Source: Serratia marcescens (lineage in GTDB: Bacteria > Pseudomonadota > Gammaproteobacteria > Enterobacterales > Enterobacteriaceae). From it: a DNA stretch of 64,000 nucleotides. The stretch spans positions 806,001-870,000 of the forward strand of contig NZ_JARVZZ010000001.1 of NCBI RefSeq assembly GCF_029846115.1, in the 5' to 3' direction. The notes beneath the pieces were generated by a model. That model searched no databases. It had not been told where the DNA came from and saw only the letters and a list, made by a program, of their open reading frames with translations. This document shows positions 1 to 11,241 of the stretch, in pieces. The position numbers and the translations under genes were made by a program. Positions within the stretch are counted from its first letter, which is position 1, and every line of letters begins with the position of its first letter.

Positions 1-94
1 CACGCAGATAACACTTCACATCCGCCAGACTGCTGCCGCCAAACTTGTGCAGTTGACGCCCGCTCACCGGCCCTGCTACAGCAATTGCATTCAT
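1..94 (-). CDS. metL: Aspartokinase II / homoserine dehydrogenase II, N-terminal fragment
   Basis: Only the first 31 codons are present; the gene runs off the left edge. The reverse strand reads MNAIAVAGPV and then HKFGGSSLADVKCYLR. The KFGGSSLAD stretch is the conserved amino-terminal nucleotide/aspartate-binding motif of aspartate kinases. The start codon lies two bases after the metB stop, which matches the metBL operon of enterobacteria. MetL carries out the first and third steps of the aspartate pathway towards methionine. The assignment rests on the motif and on linkage to metB and metJ. Confidence 0.9.
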   Translation of the reverse strand, partial: MNAIAVAGPVSGRQLHKFGGSSLADVKCYLR

Positions 95-96
95 GC

Positions 97-1257
97 TTAC
101 CTCGTTGCCGCCGCCTGGAACGCGCGTTCCAGATCGGCAATCAAATCTTCACTGTCTTCAATACCCACGGAAATGCGCAGCAGGCTCTCGGAGATGCCGG
201 CCGCTGCCCGCGCCTCCGCCGCCATGCCGGCGTGGGTCATGGTCGCTGCATGCGAGATCAGGCTTTCTACGCCGCCCAGCGATTCTGCCAGAGTAAACAG
301 CTCAAGGGCAGAGAGAAAACGGCGCAGCACCGCTTCATCGCCGTCCAGTTCAAAACTCAGCATCGCGCCGAAGCCGCGCTGCTGCCGGCGGGCGATCTCA
401 TGCCCCGGATTTTCCGGCAGGGAGGGATGATACAGCTTTTTCACCAGCGGTTGCTGCTGTAAATAGCCGACAATCGCTTCGGCGTTTTGCTGCGCCGCCT
501 TGATGCGTGGCGACAGCGTGCGCATGCCGCGCAGCAGCAGATAGCTGTCGAACGCGCCGCCGGTCACGCCGATATTGTTCGCCCACCAGGCCAATTCGAC
601 CGCCAGCTCGGGATCTTTGGCAATCACCGCGCCGGCCACCACGTCCGAATGCCCGTTCAGGTATTTGGTGCAAGAATGGACCACCAGATCGGCACCGAGT
701 TCGATCGGCTGTTGCAGGGCCGGGCTGAGGAAGGTGTTGTCCACCACCGTCAACGCGCCCGCCGCGTGTGCGGCGGCGCAGATCGCCGCGATGTCCACCA
801 CCCGCAGCAGCGGATTGCTGGGGCTTTCAATCAGCACCAGCTTCGGCTTTTGCGCCAGCGCCTGCTGCAGGGCGGCTTCATTACCCTGATCGACGAACAG
901 CACGCGATAGGCGCCACGCTTGCTCAGGCTGTCGAACAACCGATAGCTGCCGCCGTAACAGTCGTGCGGCGCCACCAGCAGATCGCCCGGCTTCAACAGC
1001 ACGGTGGTCACCAGATGGATCGCCGACATCCCGCTGCCGGTCATCACCGCGCCGGCGCCGCCTTCCAGCTCCGCCAACGCGCGTTGCACCACGTCGCGCG
1101 TCGGGTTGCCGCGGCGCGAGTAATCATGGGCTCGGGGTTGGTTGAAGTCGGTAAAGTTATAGGTGCTGGACAAATGAATCGGCGGGACAACGCAGCCATA
1201 CTGTTCGTCGTCGTTCAGGCCGCTGCGTACGGCAATCGTGGCTGGTTTACGCGTCAT
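97..1257 (-). CDS. metB: Cystathionine gamma-synthase
   Basis: 386 residues, the same length as E. coli MetB. A cytosolic PLP enzyme that joins O-succinylhomoserine and cysteine to give cystathionine in methionine synthesis. The PLP-lysine motif SCTKYLNGHSD puts the Schiff-base lysine at residue 198, and the preceding VVDNTF (about 171-176) carries the conserved Asp that contacts the pyridine nitrogen. GSGMSAIH near residue 75 forms the phosphate-binding turn. It is the first gene of the metBL operon and is divergent from metJ. Tandem met boxes lie about 60-90 bp upstream of its start, so MetJ/S-adenosylmethionine repression is expected. Confidence 0.97.
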   Translation of the reverse strand: MTRKPATIAVRSGLNDDEQYGCVVPPIHLSSTYNFTDFNQPRAHDYSRRGNPTRDVVQRALAELEGGAGAVMTGSGMSAIHLVTTVLLKPGDLLVAPHDCYGGSYRLFDSLSKRGAYRVLFVDQGNEAALQQALAQKPKLVLIESPSNPLLRVVDIAAICAAAHAAGALTVVDNTFLSPALQQPIELGADLVVHSCTKYLNGHSDVVAGAVIAKDPELAVELAWWANNIGVTGGAFDSYLLLRGMRTLSPRIKAAQQNAEAIVGYLQQQPLVKKLYHPSLPENPGHEIARRQQRGFGAMLSFELDGDEAVLRRFLSALELFTLAESLGGVESLISHAATMTHAGMAAEARAAAGISESLLRISVGIEDSEDLIADLERAFQAAATR

Positions 1258-1561
1258 GGGCTCGCTCGGCTCTCGGTTCGGTGAATGAGGCCTAAAGAGT
1301 AATCGCAGGATTGATAGACGTCAATACATCTGGACATCTAAACTTCTCTGCGTATAGATTGAGCAATGGCACAATACCCGCTAAAATTATGCCGATATGA
1401 CATGACGATAAGATGTTAAGCCACAATGTCCGGCCAAGGCGGGGCATTCAGTGACCCTGGTCGCGTAAAATTGACATTTATTTAGTGAGAACAGTGAAGA
1501 TCGGGCATAATTGGCCGGTTTTTAGAATTTTGTAATTTTTCTGACAAAGTTAAGGTGTCCC
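1258..1561. promoter_or_regulatory. metB/metJ divergent control region
   Basis: This 304-bp stretch has no gene. It carries the divergent promoters of metBL (leftward) and metJ (rightward). The only clear element is the tandem met-box operator listed separately. The part next to metJ is AT-rich, consistent with promoter sequence. Confidence 0.8.
1316..1347 (+). promoter_or_regulatory. MetJ operator: four tandem met boxes
   Basis: Four contiguous 8-bp units fit the met-box consensus AGACGTCT: AGACGTCA (1316), ATACATCT (1324), GGACATCT (1332) and AAACTTCT (1340). MetJ dimers with S-adenosylmethionine bind such head-to-tail arrays cooperatively. The position between metB and metJ is the classical one. 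Confidence 0.9.
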
Positions 1562-1879
1562 ATGGCTGAGTGGAACGGCGAGTATGTCAGCCCTTACGCT
1601 GAACACGGTAAAAAAAGCGAGCAAGTCAAAAAGATCACGGTATCCATTCCGCTGAAGGTCCTGAAAATCCTCACCGACGAACGGACCCGTCGCCAGGTGA
1701 ACAACCTGCGCCACGCCACCAACAGCGAACTGCTGTGCGAAGCGTTTCTGCATGCCTTTACCGGCCAGCCGCTGCCGAACGATGAAGACCTGCGCAAAGA
1801 GCGCAGCGATGAAATCCCGGAAGCCGCAAAAGTGTTGATGCGCGAACTGGGTGTCGATCCCGATACCTGGGAATATTGA
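1562..1879 (+). CDS. metJ: Methionine regulon repressor MetJ
   Basis: 105 residues, the family length. MetJ is a ribbon-helix-helix dimer that uses S-adenosylmethionine as corepressor. The beta-ribbon segment [15 protein letters not shown] (about residues 22-36) and the following [20 protein letters not shown] helices are typical. ATG is preceded by AAGGTG a few bases upstream. It is divergent from metB, with met boxes between them, so autoregulation and metBL repression are inferred. A bidirectional terminator separates it from the convergent rpmE. Confidence 0.98.
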   Translation: MAEWNGEYVSPYAEHGKKSEQVKKITVSIPLKVLKILTDERTRRQVNNLRHATNSELLCEAFLHAFTGQPLPNDEDLRKERSDEIPEAAKVLMRELGVDPDTWEY

Positions 1880-1912
1880 GAACCGCCCGGCGAACGCCGG
1901 CGGCAGAAACGA

Positions 1913-1937
1913 AAAAAGGCGCCAAAGGCGCCTTTTT
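1913..1937 (+). terminator. Bidirectional terminator, metJ / rpmE
   Basis: A perfect stem (AAAAAGGCGCC / GGCGCCTTTTT) with an AAA loop sits between the convergent stops of metJ and rpmE. The A-run on the left gives a U-tract for the reverse strand, so it can serve both genes. Confidence 0.9.
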
Positions 1938-1956
1938 CATCGGACGATAAGAAATC

Positions 1957-2172
1957 TTATTTCTTAGCGCCTGGTACGCTGAAACGCTTGTTGAAGCGGT
2001 CAACGCGGCCACCGGTAGCAACGTCACGCTGCTTGCCAGTGTAGAACGGGTGGCATGCGCCACAAACGTCCAGGTTCAGATCGTGGCCCACGGTGGAGCG
2101 GATCTTCATCACGTTACCGCAAGAGCAGTTAGCAGTAACTTCTTCGTATTTTGGGTGGATACCTTGTTTCAT
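1957..2172 (-). CDS. rpmE: 50S ribosomal protein L31, zinc form
   Basis: 71 residues. L31 sits at the central protuberance and bridges the ribosomal subunits. Four cysteines (C16, C18, C37, C40) form the zinc ribbon, so this is the Zn-containing C+ paralogue and not the zinc-independent YkgM type. It is divergent from priA. The reverse-strand promoter region contains a perfect TATAAT embedded in a palindrome (see 2247-2268). Confidence 0.98.
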   Translation of the reverse strand: MKQGIHPKYEEVTANCSCGNVMKIRSTVGHDLNLDVCGACHPFYTGKQRDVATGGRVDRFNKRFSVPGAKK

Positions 2173-2188
2173 GGGAAACCTCAGTTAA

Positions 2189-4567
<2,379 letters not shown>

Positions 4568-4596
4568 TCCCGGAAAAGTCCGATTTAGCTGCCGCA

Positions 4597-4612
4597 GTGC
4601 AAACGTTTACCC
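4597..4612. promoter_or_regulatory. PurR-type operator candidate
   Basis: GTGCAAACGTTTACCC, centred on AAACGTTT, matches 10 of the 12 defined positions of the E. coli PurR box (ANGCAANCGNTTNCNT). It lies just after the priA stop and about 250 bp before cytR. LacI-family regulators bind this type of palindrome. It was found by eye only. Confidence 0.45.
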
Positions 4613-4858
4613 TTGAAATTGCGAGCGAACGCTAAAAAACCTTCTCAGGTCACATTTTTTATGCAAATTAGGTAACAAAGGCGGGACATATTCTGTTTAG
4701 AATGTCTGCGAGGGCAAATTTTGTCGCCACATCGCAGCGCGACGGAGTGCCCGAACGCGAGTGGCGCTCAATGACAACAATCTCGCCACCGCATGCCGGA
4801 CATTGTGAGCAAACAGCAGTAGTGGCGTCGGCATGGGGCTGACGCAAGGAGAAAGGCG

Positions 4859-5887
4859 TTGGAACACAAGAAAGAGTTATCCATGGCGACCATGAAAGAC
4901 GTCGCCGAAATGGCGGGCGTTTCAACGGCTACCGTATCGCGTGCGCTGATGAACCCGGAAAAGGTGTCAACGCCGACGCGCCAAAAGGTGGAACAGGCCG
5001 TGCTGGCCGTGGGTTATTCTCCTCATGCTCTGTCACGCAATATCAAGCGCAACGAATCCCGCACCATCCTGGTGATCGTGCCCGACATCTGCGATCCGTT
5101 TTTCGCCGATGTGATCCAGGGGATCGAACAGACCGCTGCCCAGCAAGGCTATCTGGTGCTGATCGGCGACTGCGCCCAGCAAAATCAGCAAGAGCGTACC
5201 TTCGTCAATCTGATCATCACCAAACAGATCGACGGCATGTTGCTGCTGGGCTCCAACCTGCCGTTCGACGCCAGCAAGGAAGAACAGCGCAACCTGCCGC
5301 CGATGGTGATGGCCAACGAATTCGCCCCCGAGCTGGAACTGCCGACGGTGCATATCGACAACCTGACCGCCGCCTTTGAAGCCGTGCATTATTTGCATCA
5401 ATTGGGCCACCGGCAGATCGCCTGTATCGCCGGGCCGGAACAGATGCCGCTGAGCCATTATCGGCTGCAGGGTTACGTTCAAGCGCTACGTCGTAATGGC
5501 ATTACCGTCGAAAGCAGCTATATTACCCGGGGTGATTTTACCTACGAAGCCGGCGCGCAAGCGCTGACGGCGCTGATAGCTCAGCCGAAACCGCCGACGG
5601 CGGTGTTCTGCCACAGCGACGTCATGGCGATCGGCGTGCTGTCCCAGGCGAAGAAAATGGGGCTGCGGGTACCGCAGGATCTGTCGATCGTCGGCTTTGA
5701 CGACCTCAAGCTGGCGCAGTATTGCGATCCGCCGCTGACCACGGTGGCGCAGCCGCGCTTCCAGATCGGCCAGCAGGCGATGTTGTTGCTGTTGGAGCAG
5801 TTGAACGGCCAGACGGTGGCCAGCGGCTCCCGGCTATTGGACAGTGAATTGATTATCAGAGGCAGCACCGCTGCCCCGAAACGCTAG
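4859..5887 (+). CDS. cytR: Transcriptional repressor CytR
   Basis: 342 residues from a TTG start, chosen because AAGGAG lies 7 bases upstream; an in-frame ATG at 4883 has no comparable ribosome site. A LacI-family regulator: HTH at about residues 11-31 (MKDVAEMAGVSTATVSRAL), then a periplasmic-binding-protein-like sensor domain starting around NESRTILVIVPDICDPFF. In E. coli CytR is the cytidine-responsive antiactivator of CRP at nucleoside uptake and catabolism promoters. A NupC-type permease at the far end of this window is a plausible target. ftsN follows after a 65-bp gap. Confidence 0.96.
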   Translation: MEHKKELSMATMKDVAEMAGVSTATVSRALMNPEKVSTPTRQKVEQAVLAVGYSPHALSRNIKRNESRTILVIVPDICDPFFADVIQGIEQTAAQQGYLVLIGDCAQQNQQERTFVNLIITKQIDGMLLLGSNLPFDASKEEQRNLPPMVMANEFAPELELPTVHIDNLTAAFEAVHYLHQLGHRQIACIAGPEQMPLSHYRLQGYVQALRRNGITVESSYITRGDFTYEAGAQALTALIAQPKPPTAVFCHSDVMAIGVLSQAKKMGLRVPQDLSIVGFDDLKLAQYCDPPLTTVAQPRFQIGQQAMLLLLEQLNGQTVASGSRLLDSELIIRGSTAAPKR

Positions 5888-5952
5888 TCAAATATTTTAG
5901 GGTTCAGTAACATGACGGACTTATCCTTTCATCAGGACACAGCGGAATAATA

Positions 5953-6876
5953 GTGGCACAAAAAGACTATGTAAGCCGTGGGCGCGCAGCAGGAGCTAAG
6001 CGTAAAACCCCCAGCCGTAAAAAACGCAGTTCTCCGAAGGTTTCCAAAACCGTGCTGGCGTTAGCCGCCGCGTTGCTGGTTGTCTTTGTCGGTGGCCTCT
6101 ATTTCATTACGCACAACAAGCCGGAAGACGCGCCGTTGTTGCCTGCGCACACCACGCGCCCCGGCAACGGCCTGCCGCCGAAGCCGGAAGAGCGCTGGCG
6201 CTACATCAAAGAGCTGGAAAATCGGCAGATCGGCGTGCAAACCCCGACCGAACCGACGGCCGGCGGCGAGCTCAACTCCAAAACTCAGTTGACCGCCGAA
6301 CAGCGGCAGCTGCTGGAGCAGATGCAGGCCGACATGCAGCAGCGCCCGACGCAGCTGAACGAAGTGCCGTATAACGATCCGGGCCAGGCCAACGCGCGCA
6401 GCAACCGCCAGCAGCAGCAGATGCAACAACAGCAAATGCAGCAGCAACCTGTGCAGGTCAGCCAGCCGCCGCGCAACCCGTTCAACAACGGGGCCACCAC
6501 CGCGCCGGTGCAGCAGCACCCGCAGCCAAAACCGACTACCCAACAACCGGTGCAGGTGAAACAGCCTGAGCCGAAGCCGCAACCGAAGCCGGAGCCGAAA
6601 CCGGAAGTGAAACAGGAAACGGCCAAGCAGGAAACCAAACCGGAGTCGAAGCAGAAGTGGATGGTGCAATGCGGTTCATTCCGCGCCACCGATCAGGCTG
6701 AATCCGTGCGCGCGCGCCTGGCGTTCGAAGGCATCGAGAGCCGCATCACCGCCGGCGGCGGTTGGAATCGCGTCGTGCTCGGCCCTTACAGCAGCCGCGC
6801 CGCCGCGGACAAAACCCTTTCGCGCCTGAAGGGCGTCGGCATGTCGAGTTGCATTCCCCTCTCCGTTGGGGGTTGA
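5953..6876 (+). CDS. ftsN: Cell division protein FtsN
   Basis: 307 residues from a GTG start (MAQKDYVSRG). FtsN is a bitopic inner-membrane protein that triggers septal peptidoglycan synthesis. A basic cytoplasmic tail (residues 1-32) is followed by one membrane span (about 33-53). The essential periplasmic helices lie near 75-90, then comes a long Q/P-rich linker (about 140-230, with QQQQMQQQQMQQQ and EPKPQPKPEPKPE repeats). The C-terminal SPOR domain (about 233-307, beginning KWMVQCGSF) binds denuded glycan strands. The hslVU heat-shock promoter overlaps its stop codon. Confidence 0.97.
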   Translation: MAQKDYVSRGRAAGAKRKTPSRKKRSSPKVSKTVLALAAALLVVFVGGLYFITHNKPEDAPLLPAHTTRPGNGLPPKPEERWRYIKELENRQIGVQTPTEPTAGGELNSKTQLTAEQRQLLEQMQADMQQRPTQLNEVPYNDPGQANARSNRQQQQMQQQQMQQQPVQVSQPPRNPFNNGATTAPVQQHPQPKPTTQQPVQVKQPEPKPQPKPEPKPEVKQETAKQETKPESKQKWMVQCGSFRATDQAESVRARLAFEGIESRITAGGGWNRVVLGPYSSRAAADKTLSRLKGVGMSSCIPLSVGG

Positions 6877-6900
6877 AAAGCGTCAATCCCCCCCCATCTA
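6872..6900 (+). promoter_or_regulatory. Sigma-32 promoter of hslVU
   Basis: GTTGAAA (6872-6878), a 13-bp spacer and CCCCATCTA (6892-6900) fit the heat-shock sigma consensus CTTGAAA-N13/14-CCCCATNT, with one mismatch in the -35. The -35 element overlaps the ftsN TGA codon. HslVU is a known RpoH regulon member in E. coli. Confidence 0.85.
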
Positions 6901-6978
6901 TACTCTCAATATGCCTCGTAGCGTCTGCGAAAGCAGGCGCTGCGGGGACTTCTTTCCGTCTTTAACGAGGGTCTGCTC

Positions 6979-7509
6979 GTGACAACAATTGTAAGCGTAC
7001 GCCGCAACGGCCAGGTCGTCATCGGTGGTGATGGCCAGGCAACCCTGGGTAATACGGTGATGAAGGGTAACGTCAAGAAAGTGCGTCGCCTGTATAACGA
7101 CAAAGTGATCGCCGGTTTCGCTGGTGGCACCGCTGACGCCTTCACGCTGTTTGAACTGTTTGAACGCAAACTGGAAATGCATCAGGGCCATCTGGTGAAA
7201 GCCGCCGTCGAGCTGGCGAAAGACTGGCGCACCGATCGCATGCTGCGCAAGCTCGAAGCGCTGCTGGCGGTCGCCGATGAAAACGCTTCGCTGATCATCA
7301 CCGGCAACGGCGATGTGGTGCAGCCGGAAAACGATCTGATCGCCATCGGCTCCGGCGGCCCGTACGCCCAGGCCGCAGCCCGCGCCATGTTGGAAAATAC
7401 CGAGCTGAGCGCCCGCGACATCGTTGAGAAATCCCTCAACATCGCCGGCGACATCTGTATTTACACCAACCATTTCCACACCATTGAAGAATTGCCTTCC
7501 AAAGCGTAA
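6979..7509 (+). CDS. hslV: ATP-dependent protease peptidase subunit HslV
   Basis: 176 residues from GTG, with GAGG eight bases upstream. HslV is the proteasome-like N-terminal-nucleophile peptidase of the HslUV (ClpQY) cytosolic protease. After removal of Met the chain begins [10 protein letters not shown], exposing the catalytic threonine. The [19 protein letters not shown] and [13 protein letters not shown] motifs are those of the family. It is followed 12 bp later by hslU, forming a two-gene heat-shock operon. Confidence 0.98.
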   Translation: MTTIVSVRRNGQVVIGGDGQATLGNTVMKGNVKKVRRLYNDKVIAGFAGGTADAFTLFELFERKLEMHQGHLVKAAVELAKDWRTDRMLRKLEALLAVADENASLIITGNGDVVQPENDLIAIGSGGPYAQAAARAMLENTELSARDIVEKSLNIAGDICIYTNHFHTIEELPSKA

Positions 7510-7521
7510 GGATCGAATACC

Positions 7522-8856
7522 ATGTCTGAAATGACCCCGCGCGAGATCGTCAGCGAACTGGACAGCTATATCATTGGCCAAAACAAGGCCAAACGCGCTG
7601 TCGCCATTGCCCTGCGCAACCGCTGGCGCCGGATGCAGCTCAACGAGATGCTGCGCCACGAAGTGACCCCGAAAAACATTCTGATGATCGGCCCGACCGG
7701 TGTCGGTAAAACCGAAATCGCCCGTCGTCTGGCGAAGCTGGCCAACGCGCCGTTCATCAAGGTTGAAGCCACCAAGTTCACCGAAGTGGGCTATGTGGGC
7801 AAAGAAGTGGATTCCATCATCCGCGATCTGACCGATGCCGCCATCAAAATGGTGCGCATGCAGTCGATCGAGAAAAACCGCACCCGTGCCGAAGAGTTGG
7901 CCGAAGAGCGCATTCTCGACGTGCTGATCCCGCCGGCCAAGAACAACTGGGGCCAGCCGGAAGAGCATCAGGAGCCGTCCGCCGCCCGCCAGGCATTCCG
8001 CAAGAAACTGCGCGAAGGCCAGTTGGACGACAAAGAGATCGAAATCGATCTGGCCGCCGCGCCGATGGGCGTGGAAATCATGGCGCCTCCGGGCATGGAA
8101 GAGATGACCAACCAGCTGCAGTCGATGTTCCAGAACCTCGGCGGCCAGAAGCAAAAGCCGCGCAAGGTGAAGATCAAAGAAGCCTTCAAGCTGCTGGTGG
8201 AAGAAGAAGCCGCCAAGCTGGTGAACCCGGAAGAGCTGAAAGAGCAGGCGATCGAAGCGGTTGAACAGCACGGCATCGTGTTTATCGACGAGATCGACAA
8301 AATCTGTAAGCGCGGCGGCCAGAGCTCCGGCCCGGACGTCTCGCGCGAAGGCGTGCAGCGCGATCTGCTGCCGCTGGTGGAAGGCTGCACCGTGTCGACC
8401 AAGCACGGTATGGTGAAGACCGACCACATCCTGTTCATCGCTTCCGGCGCATTCCAGACCGCCAATCCGTCGGATCTGATCCCGGAACTGCAGGGCCGTC
8501 TGCCGATCCGCGTTGAGCTGCAGGCGCTGACTACCGAAGACTTCGAGCGCATCCTGACCGAACCGAGCGCGTCGCTGACCGAGCAGTACAAAGCGCTGAT
8601 GGGCACCGAAGGCGTCAACATCGAGTTCACCGCCGACGGCATCCGCCGCATCGCCGAAGCCGCGTGGCAGGTCAACGAAAGCACCGAGAACATCGGCGCG
8701 CGTCGTCTGCACACCGTGCTGGAGCGTCTGATGGAAGATATTTCCTACGATGCGAGTGAAATTAATGGCCAATCCATTACAATTGATGCGGATTACGTGC
8801 GCAGTCATCTGGATGAACTGGTGGCGGATGAAGATTTGAGTCGTTTTATCCTATAA
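7522..8856 (+). CDS. hslU: HslUV protease ATPase subunit HslU
   Basis: 444 residues, close to the E. coli length (443). An AAA+ unfoldase that threads substrates into HslV. Walker A GPTGVGKT lies at residues 57-64 and Walker [11 protein letters not shown] at about 252-261. The intermediate I-domain lies between them, and the sensor-2 motif [10 protein letters not shown] near 393 contacts nucleotide. The C-terminal tail DLSRFIL inserts into HslV pockets. It shares the heat-shock promoter upstream of hslV. Confidence 0.98.
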   Translation: MSEMTPREIVSELDSYIIGQNKAKRAVAIALRNRWRRMQLNEMLRHEVTPKNILMIGPTGVGKTEIARRLAKLANAPFIKVEATKFTEVGYVGKEVDSIIRDLTDAAIKMVRMQSIEKNRTRAEELAEERILDVLIPPAKNNWGQPEEHQEPSAARQAFRKKLREGQLDDKEIEIDLAAAPMGVEIMAPPGMEEMTNQLQSMFQNLGGQKQKPRKVKIKEAFKLLVEEEAAKLVNPEELKEQAIEAVEQHGIVFIDEIDKICKRGGQSSGPDVSREGVQRDLLPLVEGCTVSTKHGMVKTDHILFIASGAFQTANPSDLIPELQGRLPIRVELQALTTEDFERILTEPSASLTEQYKALMGTEGVNIEFTADGIRRIAEAAWQVNESTENIGARRLHTVLERLMEDISYDASEINGQSITIDADYVRSHLDELVADEDLSRFIL

Positions 8857-8938
8857 TCGCTCAATCATTGTCTTGTCAGTCATCTGTGTGGGAGGCATTG
8901 CCTCCCACAATTATTTGTAACGGACACAGAAGCGAAAC

Positions 8939-9856
8939 ATGAGCTCATCAACCTCCACCACCCCGATCTCCGCCTGGCTGGAAAGTCTACGCCCCCGCAC
9001 CCTGCCGTTGGCTTTTGCCTCCATCGTGGTCGGCTCGGCCATCGCCGCCTGGCACGGCAGCCTGAAACCTGAAGTGGCGCTGCTGGCGCTGTTGACCGCC
9101 GGCCTGCTGCAGATCCTCTCCAACCTGGCGAACGACTACGGCGATGCGGTCAAAGGCAGCGACAAAGAAGATCGCATCGGGCCCTTGCGCGGCATGCAAA
9201 AAGGCATGATCACCCAGGCGCAGATGAAACGGGCGCTGGTGGTGACGGTGGTGCTGATCGCCCTCGCCGGCTGTTCGCTGATCGCCGTCGCCTGCGAGCA
9301 ACCCAGCGACGTAGTGGGCTTCCTGGTGCTGGGCGGGCTGTCTATCGTGGCGGCCATCACCTATACCGTCGGCAACAAGCCCTACGGGTATTTGGGGCTG
9401 GGCGACATCTCGGTGCTGGTGTTCTTCGGCTGGCTAAGCGTAGCCGGCACCTACTATCTGCAAACGCACACCTTCGACAGCGTCGTGATGCTGCCGGCCA
9501 CCGCCTGCGGTCTGCTGGCGACGGCGGTGCTCAACATCAACAATCTGCGCGATATCGAGAGCGATCGCGAAAACGGCAAGAACACGCTGGCGGTGCGTCT
9601 CGGCCCGCACAAGGCGCGCATTTACCATGCCCTGCTGCTCGGCGGCGCGGTGCTGTGTTTCGCGCTGTTTACGCTGTTCAATCTCCACAGCCCGTGGGGC
9701 TGGCTGTTCGTGCTGGCGATCCCGCTGTTGGTGCGTCACGGCCTGCGCGTACTGCGCGATCCGACGCCGGTCGGCATGCGGCCGATGCTGGAGCACATGG
9801 TCAAGGCGGCGTTGCTGGCCAACCTGCTGTTCGCCATCGGCGTGGCGCTCAGTTAA
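8939..9856 (+). CDS. menA: 1,4-dihydroxy-2-naphthoate octaprenyltransferase
   Basis: 305 residues. A polytopic inner-membrane UbiA-family enzyme that prenylates and decarboxylates DHNA to demethylmenaquinone. The first Asp-rich motif is in NLANDYGDAVKGSDKEDR (about residues 61-78), and the second, NNLRDIESDRENGKNT, is at about 201-216. About eight or nine hydrophobic segments are visible. It lies 82 bp after hslU and 75 bp before rraA, as in E. coli. Confidence 0.97.
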   Translation: MSSSTSTTPISAWLESLRPRTLPLAFASIVVGSAIAAWHGSLKPEVALLALLTAGLLQILSNLANDYGDAVKGSDKEDRIGPLRGMQKGMITQAQMKRALVVTVVLIALAGCSLIAVACEQPSDVVGFLVLGGLSIVAAITYTVGNKPYGYLGLGDISVLVFFGWLSVAGTYYLQTHTFDSVVMLPATACGLLATAVLNINNLRDIESDRENGKNTLAVRLGPHKARIYHALLLGGAVLCFALFTLFNLHSPWGWLFVLAIPLLVRHGLRVLRDPTPVGMRPMLEHMVKAALLANLLFAIGVALS

Positions 9857-9925
9857 AAACTGATGATTTTGCCAACAGGGCGAATAAAGGGATATACTGA
9901 ACATTCCAGCGGCAAACAGACGTAA

Positions 9926-10417
<492 letters not shown>

Positions 10418-10429
10418 TTTTCGGTCATG

Positions 10430-10455
10430 AAAAAGGGCGCCTGAGGCGCCCTTTT
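10430..10455 (+). terminator. Bidirectional terminator, rraA / zapB
   Basis: AAAAGGGCGCC / GGCGCCCTTTT with a TGA loop forms a perfect 11-bp stem between convergent rraA and zapB, with T-runs in both directions. Confidence 0.9.
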
Positions 10456-10477
10456 CGTTGCTGCATGGCGTGAGGAA

Positions 10478-10717
10478 TCAGACCTCTTCCATTTTGCCCA
10501 GCAGAGCGCGCAGGCGATCTTGCCATACGTGCTGTTCTTCTTTCAGCTGTTGGTTTTCGCGCACCAGCGCTTCGTGGTTGCCGGAGGCAGCCTGAACTTC
10601 CTGCGACAGAGAATTGTTTTTGTCTTTCAGCTCTTCAATTTCCATCTGCAACAAGGTGATGGTATCAATCGCCTGCTGTACTTTTGCTTCCAGTTTCTCA
10701 AATACTTCAAATGACAT
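10478..10717 (-). CDS. zapB: Cell division protein ZapB
   Basis: 79 residues, predicted to be almost entirely coiled coil ([20 protein letters not shown], with leucine/hydrophobic heptads throughout). ZapB joins the Z ring through ZapA and interacts with MatP. The length and placement between rraA and glpF match E. coli. GGGGAC lies about 7 bases before the start. Confidence 0.95.
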   Translation of the reverse strand: MSFEVFEKLEAKVQQAIDTITLLQMEIEELKDKNNSLSQEVQAASGNHEALVRENQQLKEEQHVWQDRLRALLGKMEEV

Positions 10718-11062
10718 GCTTCAGTCCCCTCATGATAGCAAGGCGTACATCTATAAGTAGCGGCCGCAACATCGGCTGCAGCTACTGCGAATATTGCATC
10801 GCGCTCAGTGACGCGCGCCGTTACGGAAGGCGCGCCAGTCTCGATTCGTTAAAAACGATTGTAAGTAGCCAGTCTCCGCCTGTCTAGCAACATACCGGAT
10901 CATCGCGCAGTCTGTTGCAATTTTCCTGCCCCCGCCATCAGCAAAAACTGAAAATCCCCGCCGCCGCCACCGCGAGTTGTTAACAACCCTCGCCAAACCA
11001 CTGGTCAGATCACACTTTTATGGCTCAGAAAGAACACTAAACGACGCGAAATCGCTCAATTT

Positions 11063-11078
11063 TATGACGCGCCACACA
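11063..11078 (+). promoter_or_regulatory. CRP site candidate upstream of glpF
   Basis: TATGA-N6-ACACA matches 8 of 10 core positions of the CRP consensus TGTGA-N6-TCACA. CRP activation of glpFKX is established in E. coli. Not tested with a matrix. Confidence 0.5.
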
Positions 11079-11103
11079 CATTTTGATTTCGCTATTTCTC
11101 GTT

Positions 11104-11123
11104 TATGTTCGTTAACGATAAAT
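11104..11123 (+). promoter_or_regulatory. GlpR operator candidate
   Basis: TATGTTCGTT followed directly by AACGATAAAT gives an imperfect 20-bp palindrome resembling the glp repressor operator (TATGTTCGAT-AACGAACATA). It lies about 120 bp before the glpF start. Confidence 0.65.
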
Positions 11124-11241
11124 TTACATCACGTCCTTATTCAATAATTGGACGAGATGAAAAAAACTGTGCCCATAGGCCGGATGTATACCCAACTGAG
11201 CCTATAAACCAACAACCGCCGTTTTGCAGGACAACAACATT

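Larger units (their letters stand above)
10718..11241. promoter_or_regulatory. zapB/glpF divergent intergenic region
   Basis: This 524-bp stretch has no credible gene; the short frames here lack ribosome sites and family features. It contains two inverted repeats near zapB (10813-10835 GCGCGCC/GGCGCGC; 10844-10860 ATTCGTT/AACGATT), and a CRP-like site and a GlpR-like operator near glpF (listed separately). Confidence 0.75.

Noticed and set aside
6898..8808. 636-codon open frame antisense to hslVU
   Set aside because: The frame lies opposite two highly conserved genes in GC-rich DNA where third-position bias suppresses stops; its translation is His/Gln/Phe-rich with no domain, and there is no ribosome site.
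10684..10996. Two short frames between zapB and glpF
   Set aside because: No ribosome site, no recognisable family and overlap with regulatory sequence; treated as noncoding.
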